Assembly (NCBI GenBank): GCA_947463065.1 | Contig: CANHSF010000002.1 | Coordinates: forward strand, 1-48,283 | From: Flavobacteriales bacterium | Lineage (GTDB): Bacteria > Bacteroidota > Bacteroidia > Flavobacteriales_D > Sanyastnellaceae | Direction of reading: 5' to 3' | DNA: 48,283 nucleotides | In this document: piece after piece, positions 44,101 through 48,283 of the stretch | Layout: every line of letters begins with the position of its first letter | Position numbering within the stretch: the stretch's first letter is position 1 | Position numbers and translations under genes: made by a program | Notes under the pieces: generated by a model | What the model saw: the letters and a program-made list of their open reading frames with translations, nothing else | Database searches by the model: none | Told to the model about the DNA's origin: nothing

Positions 44101-46065
44101 GGGCGAGAACAAATTTGTTTCATTGGCGGCCAAGAAGACTTGGAAATTGTTGTTGGCAGAGCAATCGTCTTGAAACTTGAGGTTGAATCGCCAAGTGGTG
44201 GTTGCGCCTGGAAGACAAGCATCATCGAGATCGTACACGATGCTGGAGGTCCCATTGCTGGCTTGGGTGCTGTGGCGCAGGCTCAATACTCCATTGATTG
44301 GCGCATTGTTATCGGTTGTCCAAGGCGTTCCTGTGGTGGTCCAGCCCGTAGTACCTCCCGACTCAAAATTGGCCGACAGCAGATTGTCATATCCCATGTT
44401 GTCGTCGATCACAGTGAGGGTGTAGGTGTTAGGTGAACCGACGAAAGCATTGTTGCCCCCTGTTGCATTTTGCAATTGGAAATTGAGTGTAGCCATATCG
44501 TCGCAGAGATCGTTGTTATCCGGATCAATGTAAACGATTTGCGAACCACCGGTGTTGGCAGCCCATGTCAGTGTAATGGTGGTATAACTTGGGGCATATG
44601 CCGTATTTGAAGCCGTTCCGCGGCCCACTCGACCGGCACTACCTGAGGTCAATACCAAACTTACCGAAGAAGAACTTGTTGCAGAAGGATTGGCCAATTG
44701 GATTTCGATTGGAATATTGCCCGCTAACGCGGCGTCCTCGTTCACAGAACCGGAGGTACCGTTGATGATGGTGAAAACCGTGCTTGGAGGGAGGGCTCTG
44801 AATCGGATATTGTCGAATTCTGCAGCCACGCGTGCTGCTGCTCCCGAACTATGCATGGCCTGAAAACCGATGTGCCCATTGGCAGATGGCACGTAGGTAT
44901 TGTCGGTAGCCGTTCCGTGATTCACAGTGGATAGCGCTTCTGGGCAGCTCAATGGCGTTGGGGTAGATTGCGTAGCGGTGCTTGTTGTTGGCAGCGTTGA
45001 AGTGTAAACTGTCCACACACCATTTTGACTTCTGGTCACCCGGAAAGAGATACCATAATCCACCAAACCATTCGAAATACCAGCTGTCGATTCAAAGATG
45101 GTCGTACCTACACCGTTGTCCATGCGTTGCAAACGAATATTGGTGGTGACGTCCTCCCCCATTAGGATGCGGTATCCATCAACAGTAGCCGATTCCAAGT
45201 CGGATTCATTGGCGTACAACCAAAAGGTCTGTTGATTGACTCCGCTAAAATTGATTCCACCGCTGATGTCATTGCGTCCCATCCAGAAATACCATTCCTG
45301 TTGTGCATCCCAAGTTGCTATTTGGGTAGAAAGGCTTTGCGTACCAGCACCTGTTGCAACATTTAATCGAACCGTTTCGGTGCGCACATATTCCGAACCC
45401 GTTAGACCGCTGCAGCGGCTGTTATCGATCACCGTAAAATTACCGGTATCACCTGTCCAAGCTGGTGTAGCTGAGATGTTGCTGTCGGTAAAGCTATCAT
45501 TGACATCAAATTCAAAGTAGGCTATGTAATTGAGTGCAGAATTGTTGTCAAAAATGGTTTGAGCACAACCACCGGTATCTCCACCTTGCGCATCGAAATA
45601 AACTTCGATGATGTAGGTTCCAGCAGCCGAAAGGCCTGAGATCAAGTTGATGGTCGAAACGGGAACACCACGCCATTTTTGGTCACCAGCACTATTGACA
45701 TCGGGGCCACAAGCTCCACCTGTGCAGTTGGTTCCACCGAAATTACAGCAAAACGTGAGCGCCAATGAAGAGAACGACGGAGCTGCATCACAAGTGCGGT
45801 ACACGCGGTAGTTTAAGTTTCCACCGCAAGCATCGGATGACCCATTTTTGAAGGTCAAAATCTCTGCAAAGTCAATGGTTAGCGACCCACCAGAGGTGTA
45901 GCGACCAAAGTAGCTATGGTTGTAATCAGGCGAAGCCGTATTCAACTGGCAATCGTAATAACCGCCATTCAAGGACAAACCTGACTTGTAGACTCCCCAG
46001 GCAGCGAAAGCTTGTTGAGCGACAATAAGAATAACTAGGGTGGTAAGTGACTTGATTTGCTTCAT
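41182..46065 (-). CDS. T9SS-secreted adhesin with LamG-, Calx-beta-, SprB- and PKD-like modules
   Basis: The 1627-residue protein starts at ATG 46065, opening a signal peptide (about 1-21, QQAFAA). Order: a conserved Cys-rich N-terminal region (about 22-185); two LamG-like domains (about 190-430 and 580-770, with 'WYFWMGRNDIS' and 'ATTTWRFNLKFQDD'); a Calx-beta-like domain between them (about 435-575, ending TVIDD); a strand-rich region (about 800-1160); a SprB-like repeat (about 1285-1360, PATCAGASNGVIDVT); a further SprB-type unit; a PKD-like domain (about 1450-1530); and a T9SS sorting domain (ARVYDAAGRLVRT...FATKKIVTLR). The sorting domain lacks the usual YPNP segment. A surface adhesin related in parts to the gliding adhesin SprB is likely. 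The promoter is at 46111-46140. Confidence 0.83.
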   Translation of the reverse strand: MKQIKSLTTLVILIVAQQAFAAWGVYKSGLSLNGGYYDCQLNTASPDYNHSYFGRYTSGGSLTIDFAEILTFKNGSSDACGGNLNYRVYRTCDAAPSFSSLALTFCCNFGGTNCTGGACGPDVNSAGDQKWRGVPVSTINLISGLSAAGTYIIEVYFDAQGGDTGGCAQTIFDNNSALNYIAYFEFDVNDSFTDSNISATPAWTGDTGNFTVIDNSRCSGLTGSEYVRTETVRLNVATGAGTQSLSTQIATWDAQQEWYFWMGRNDISGGINFSGVNQQTFWLYANESDLESATVDGYRILMGEDVTTNIRLQRMDNGVGTTIFESTAGISNGLVDYGISFRVTRSQNGVWTVYTSTLPTTSTATQSTPTPLSCPEALSTVNHGTATDNTYVPSANGHIGFQAMHSSGAAARVAAEFDNIRFRALPPSTVFTIINGTSGSVNEDAALAGNIPIEIQLANPSATSSSSVSLVLTSGSAGRVGRGTASNTAYAPSYTTITLTWAANTGGSQIVYIDPDNNDLCDDMATLNFQLQNATGGNNAFVGSPNTYTLTVIDDNMGYDNLLSANFESGGTTGWTTTGTPWTTDNNAPINGVLSLRHSTQASNGTSSIVYDLDDACLPGATTTWRFNLKFQDDCSANNNFQVFLAANETNLFSPTVDGYAVVIDQNAAPTSGTDEFIRLYRVTDNTYASLIVGSTYEWLNNLNGGTKVGVEVVLADNGTWTLRVDPNGDFDGLVSAGTGIDATYGEIKNFGIRFRYTTSQADKLSIDDISVAQKGCRQLWYSQTNGAPSSATLWSKQPVGTTEPAFPGRYSRFRVQPGHTVSNSGTWICQDVTIEPGATVVEGSGNMKVFGQWINDGTYTSGTGTVTFKGNVAQSILGAQTTTFNNLRIDNDGSTVTCVANVAARGVVSPQEGTLNANAKLTLISNSSGSASIGAISAQSSVINNVILQRHIPSIPWFYGAYVNLGCPIQNQTVADWNDDIITTGFTGADFPSSSFNNIQLYNESTIGVSNIGYQGVANVTTPLEVDRGYFVWMQGAQQNIDMTGLIRSGAINQSLSYSITTGGLLHDGWNLMTNPYPSEVDWNLVSSSLSGPKVYYVYDWNTSSYRFRNAANNTGTASRYIPHSQSFLVKVNTAGQSLNYLETHKTATGAVFERAEEDAHFFAIQLTKDGRQDEVMVALTDAATATYDDFDVIHLTSPEPEAVQLALMGLADLPLSLDSRPYNQELSIPVYAKMPTAGAYTIAIAEDQLLPVGACLVLEDIITGQRINIVQGQSMSIQLNAPFEGQRFVIHGQVPATVITTPATCAGASNGVIDVTTPDGMWNVTLTAEQEVYSANGSVSFDHLSPGAYTLSISNGAEGCGVNEQTIVVEEPMPVIVEQEIAVKATCGGNDGVISYRVNNTDWFAYVVVDANGAIVREGTVEGDQFIEEFLPAGRYEIGIYTTCDTYSESVDLYPAVAFNYAWTANQLQVEVGEAVELNAQGDNQLSYVWTINGVQYAGPQVILAFDEPGVYTAQLQVLDGACSCAEEIQITVGTVGLMEDGSNSAVSITQQGDWIWLGGQLTSNDLQARVYDAAGRLVRTEKVMPLAGANAQSFNIANLVKGVYTVVLSDNNRVFATKKIVTLR

Positions 46066-46110
46066 TTTTGTAAAGTTTGTTGTACTACATTCAAAGTTTT
46101 TAGTGAGGCG

Positions 46111-46140
46111 TAAAGATACAACCAAATCTGTTTCAACAAA
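46111..46140 (-). promoter_or_regulatory. Promoter of the 1627-residue adhesin gene
   Basis: Minus strand: TTTG (46140-46137), 18-base spacer, TATCTTTA (46118-46111; one mismatch to TAnnTTTG). Initiation about 46105 would give a leader of about 40 bases to the ATG at 46065. The 140-base spacer between genes holds nothing else recognised. Confidence 0.55.
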
Positions 46141-46205
46141 CAATTCACAACGATAGAAGTGTGAAGTTAGTACCGTCTTCACTCTTGTTGCAAAAACCCT
46201 GATTG

Positions 46206-48283
46206 TCAATCATTTACAAAAAAGGGATTCCATCTCACCCCAAAATAAAACATTCGCCCAAATACAGGCCCCCAGATCAAGGCGCTGTCAAAGGCTTCGG
46301 AAGCGGGGTTTTCAACAGCAACAATGGGGTCATGCACCATAAAGTTGCCCAAATTCTCCCCTCCGACATATACTTCCAATGATTTAGAAAACGCCCGTGT
46401 AATTTGAGCATTCCATTGCATATACGCCGGGCTATAGGTGCCCATTGCCATATGTTCGGGATGCAGCATATCGGTGGTCGGAATACGTTTTTGACTGATC
46501 CACTGCGTGGTAAGGTCGAACCCCCATTTGGCACCGTTGGTCTTGGTTTTGGTTTCGTAGGCAAGATTGACAAAAGCGCGGTGGCGATTGAGCAATGGCT
46601 TGTCACGGAGTCCATCGGCAAACTGTGTTCGCACTTCCAGCCAACGATAAGCCAATCGGAGATCCCATCTTCTTGCAGGAGAATAGTTGGCTTCGGCTTG
46701 GAACGAATGGCTATAACTTTTTCCATCTAGGTTGTAAACCCTCACCAGCTCGGGGGTTTCGAAATCAACCACGACCTGCCGCTGAAAATTGGTGCGATAC
46801 GCATCGATCGAAAGACTGGCATCGCGATGGGCGATTTTCATTTTTTGGGTCCAGATCAAACCCGCGTTCATAGCCGATTCCATGTCCAATGCATTCCAAT
46901 CGATGCGCTCACCGTAGCGTCCGACAAACTTTCGATTGCCGGCCAACATGCCCACATTATCCATCCATACGTTGGCCACTCGCCGACCACTGCCCCACAT
47001 GGCTTTGAGCGAAGCCCGGTCGGTCACGCTCCAACGTGCATGCAAACGCGGGGTGATAAAACCACCGTAGATGTTGTGCCAATCGTATCTCGCTCCCCCA
47101 ACAACGATCCAATTGGGGTTGGGCGCCCAAGTGTATTCGGCAAAAGCCCCTGTCACCCATTCCTGACGTTGAATAGCCTCACCGGCAAGGGCCATCGGAG
47201 GAAAAGACTTGAAGAAAATGCGCTCATCATAGTTATCGACTACAGAAGAGACACCCACGATGTATTTGTGTGCATCCGACCCCAACCGCGAGCTAAACAG
47301 CACATTGACGCGCGCATAGTGTTGGCGGCCTTCGTACCACCGGTATCCATAATTGCCCTGCTGATCGTGAGCTAGGATAGAAACTTGACTGCCCCAACTT
47401 TGCCAAGGTTTATCCTGGTAAACATAACCTGTTTTCGCCCCTACTTCGTATCGGTTGGTGAGCAAGTGTACGCCCCACAATTGGGCGCGGACAGCATCTT
47501 GCGGTTGAAAATCAAATTGCCCACTTGTATTAGTAAAACGCATGAAGGATCCAGAATACATGCCCGTCCAGCCGCGCGCAGATTGCCATTTCCAGTCGTT
47601 GCGCACAATGACATTGGTGAATAACGGATTGTCCAAAAACCCATCGTCGTTCATGTCGCGGCGCAGCGAACTGAATGCACCATGTGCCATCCAAGAGGTG
47701 AGCCAATTGGCATCGGGTTTCAGGGCGGTCGGATTAAAAACCAAATTCAGCTCCGTTCTGCCTGCATTACCTGCGTATGCATTGAGAAAAAAACGTTCAG
47801 CGTTATCCGGATTTTTGTGCGCCACATTGATTTGTCCTGCAATGGATTCATAGCCTGCGACAACCGAACCAGCACCTTTGGCAATTTGAATTTGGTGAAT
47901 AAATGGACCAGGAACATAGGTTAAACCATAGGTGGCAGCCAATCCGCGGACACCGGGCATATTGTCGAACATCACTTGGGTGTATTTGCCATCGAGGCCC
48001 AGCATACGAATTTGTTTGGTCCCAGTGATGGCATCGGTGAAAGCCGCATCGATGGAAGCATTGGTTTCAAAGCTCTCCGATAAATTGCAGCATGCCGCTT
48101 TGCACAATTCTTTTTTATTGAGCGTCTGGAAGCCCTGGGGGTTGAGCATAGCGAATTCGGTACCACCAACGTGTTCTTCAATTTTGACTTCGTTGAGGAT
48201 ATCGCTGCTCAACGCAATGACTTTGCTCGCTTCGTTGCCCAGCCATTCCAACGTGTCTGGTCGGTAGCCCAACGCATGAAAGA
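46206..48283 (-). CDS. TonB-dependent outer-membrane receptor (N-terminus outside window)
   Basis: 691 residues are visible; the frame is open to the window edge, and FHALGYRPDTL near the edge looks like the end of a carboxypeptidase-regulatory-like domain. The plug domain reads GTKQIRMLGLDGKYTQVMFDNMPG and 'IQIAKGAGSVVAGYESIAGQINV'. A 22-strand-type barrel follows and ends FYFGVRWNPFFVND, with a terminal aromatic residue pattern typical of outer-membrane barrels. A Cys-rich motif, KELCKAACCNLSESFETN, lies in the linker before the plug, at about 48060-48120. Receptors with this motif in Bacteroidota are, in my recollection, linked to copper or other metal loci; the cargo is not proven. It would be energised by the ExbB/ExbD/TonB set 6 kb away. 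Confidence 0.88.
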   Translation of the reverse strand, partial: FHALGYRPDTLEWLGNEASKVIALSSDILNEVKIEEHVGGTEFAMLNPQGFQTLNKKELCKAACCNLSESFETNASIDAAFTDAITGTKQIRMLGLDGKYTQVMFDNMPGVRGLAATYGLTYVPGPFIHQIQIAKGAGSVVAGYESIAGQINVAHKNPDNAERFFLNAYAGNAGRTELNLVFNPTALKPDANWLTSWMAHGAFSSLRRDMNDDGFLDNPLFTNVIVRNDWKWQSARGWTGMYSGSFMRFTNTSGQFDFQPQDAVRAQLWGVHLLTNRYEVGAKTGYVYQDKPWQSWGSQVSILAHDQQGNYGYRWYEGRQHYARVNVLFSSRLGSDAHKYIVGVSSVVDNYDERIFFKSFPPMALAGEAIQRQEWVTGAFAEYTWAPNPNWIVVGGARYDWHNIYGGFITPRLHARWSVTDRASLKAMWGSGRRVANVWMDNVGMLAGNRKFVGRYGERIDWNALDMESAMNAGLIWTQKMKIAHRDASLSIDAYRTNFQRQVVVDFETPELVRVYNLDGKSYSHSFQAEANYSPARRWDLRLAYRWLEVRTQFADGLRDKPLLNRHRAFVNLAYETKTKTNGAKWGFDLTTQWISQKRIPTTDMLHPEHMAMGTYSPAYMQWNAQITRAFSKSLEVYVGGENLGNFMVHDPIVAVENPASEAFDSALIWGPVFGRMFYFGVRWNPFFVND

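Overview
This window comes from a member of the Bacteroidota. Direct signs are sprA and porZ (type IX secretion, T9SS), six proteins ending in a T9SS type A C-terminal sorting domain with a YPNP-type core, a ruvA-sprA gene pair, an exbB-exbD-tonB-folC cluster, a SusC-like/TonB-dependent receptor, and promoter-like TAnnTTTG -7 boxes in place of strong Shine-Dalgarno signals. The order cannot be fixed from the sequence; a Flavobacteriales- or Chitinophagales-like free-living bacterium fits. No rRNA, tRNA, insertion sequence, phage gene or CRISPR array was recognised.

Layout. 1-3.5 kb: 3' part of a giant T9SS adhesin with 81-bp tandem repeats, ended by a strong terminator. 3.7-11.8 kb: ruvA and the giant outer-membrane T9SS translocon gene sprA, then a terminator. 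11.95-16.7 kb: a tight three-gene set, a NeuB-like nonulosonate synthase, aminopeptidase P and penicillin-binding protein 1C. 16.7-18.4 kb (minus): a secreted MORN-repeat protein. 18.6-24.2 kb: four co-directional genes, with overlapping junctions among the first three (T9SS Asp-box propeller protein, T9SS esterase, RidA-family deaminase, DUF3108 protein), ended by a terminator. 24.3-25.0 kb (minus): an unlisted 34-residue Lys-rich microprotein and a half-length DUF1456 protein. 25.2-26.9 kb: phosphoglucose/phosphomannose isomerase and lipB, overlapping by one base. 27.2-33.1 kb: a lipoprotein and a 1622-residue T9SS hydrolase/beta-helix protein. 33.4-35.0 kb (minus): a 512-residue helical protein divergent from porZ (35.3-37.7 kb). 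37.7-40.9 kb (minus): exbB-exbD-tonB-folC, meeting porZ stop-to-stop with no spacer. 41.2-46.1 kb (minus): a 1627-residue T9SS adhesin with a SprB-like repeat. 46.2-48.3 kb (minus): a TonB-dependent receptor cut by the window end.

How the genes fit together. The unifying theme is the cell envelope: SprA is the T9SS outer-membrane pore, PorZ belongs to the cell-surface attachment machinery that processes sorting domains, and five further genes encode likely cargo. ExbB/ExbD/TonB energise outer-membrane receptors such as the one at the right end. PBP1C, the sugar-acid synthase and sugar-phosphate isomerase supply wall and surface-glycan chemistry. RuvA, FolC, LipB and aminopeptidase P are housekeeping. 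No complete undescribed defence or mobile system is visible. The most unusual items are the synonymous-only tandem repeats, two charged low-complexity inserts in SprA, promoters sitting 4-5 bases from start codons, the 34-residue protein, and the hydrolase/beta-helix fusion.
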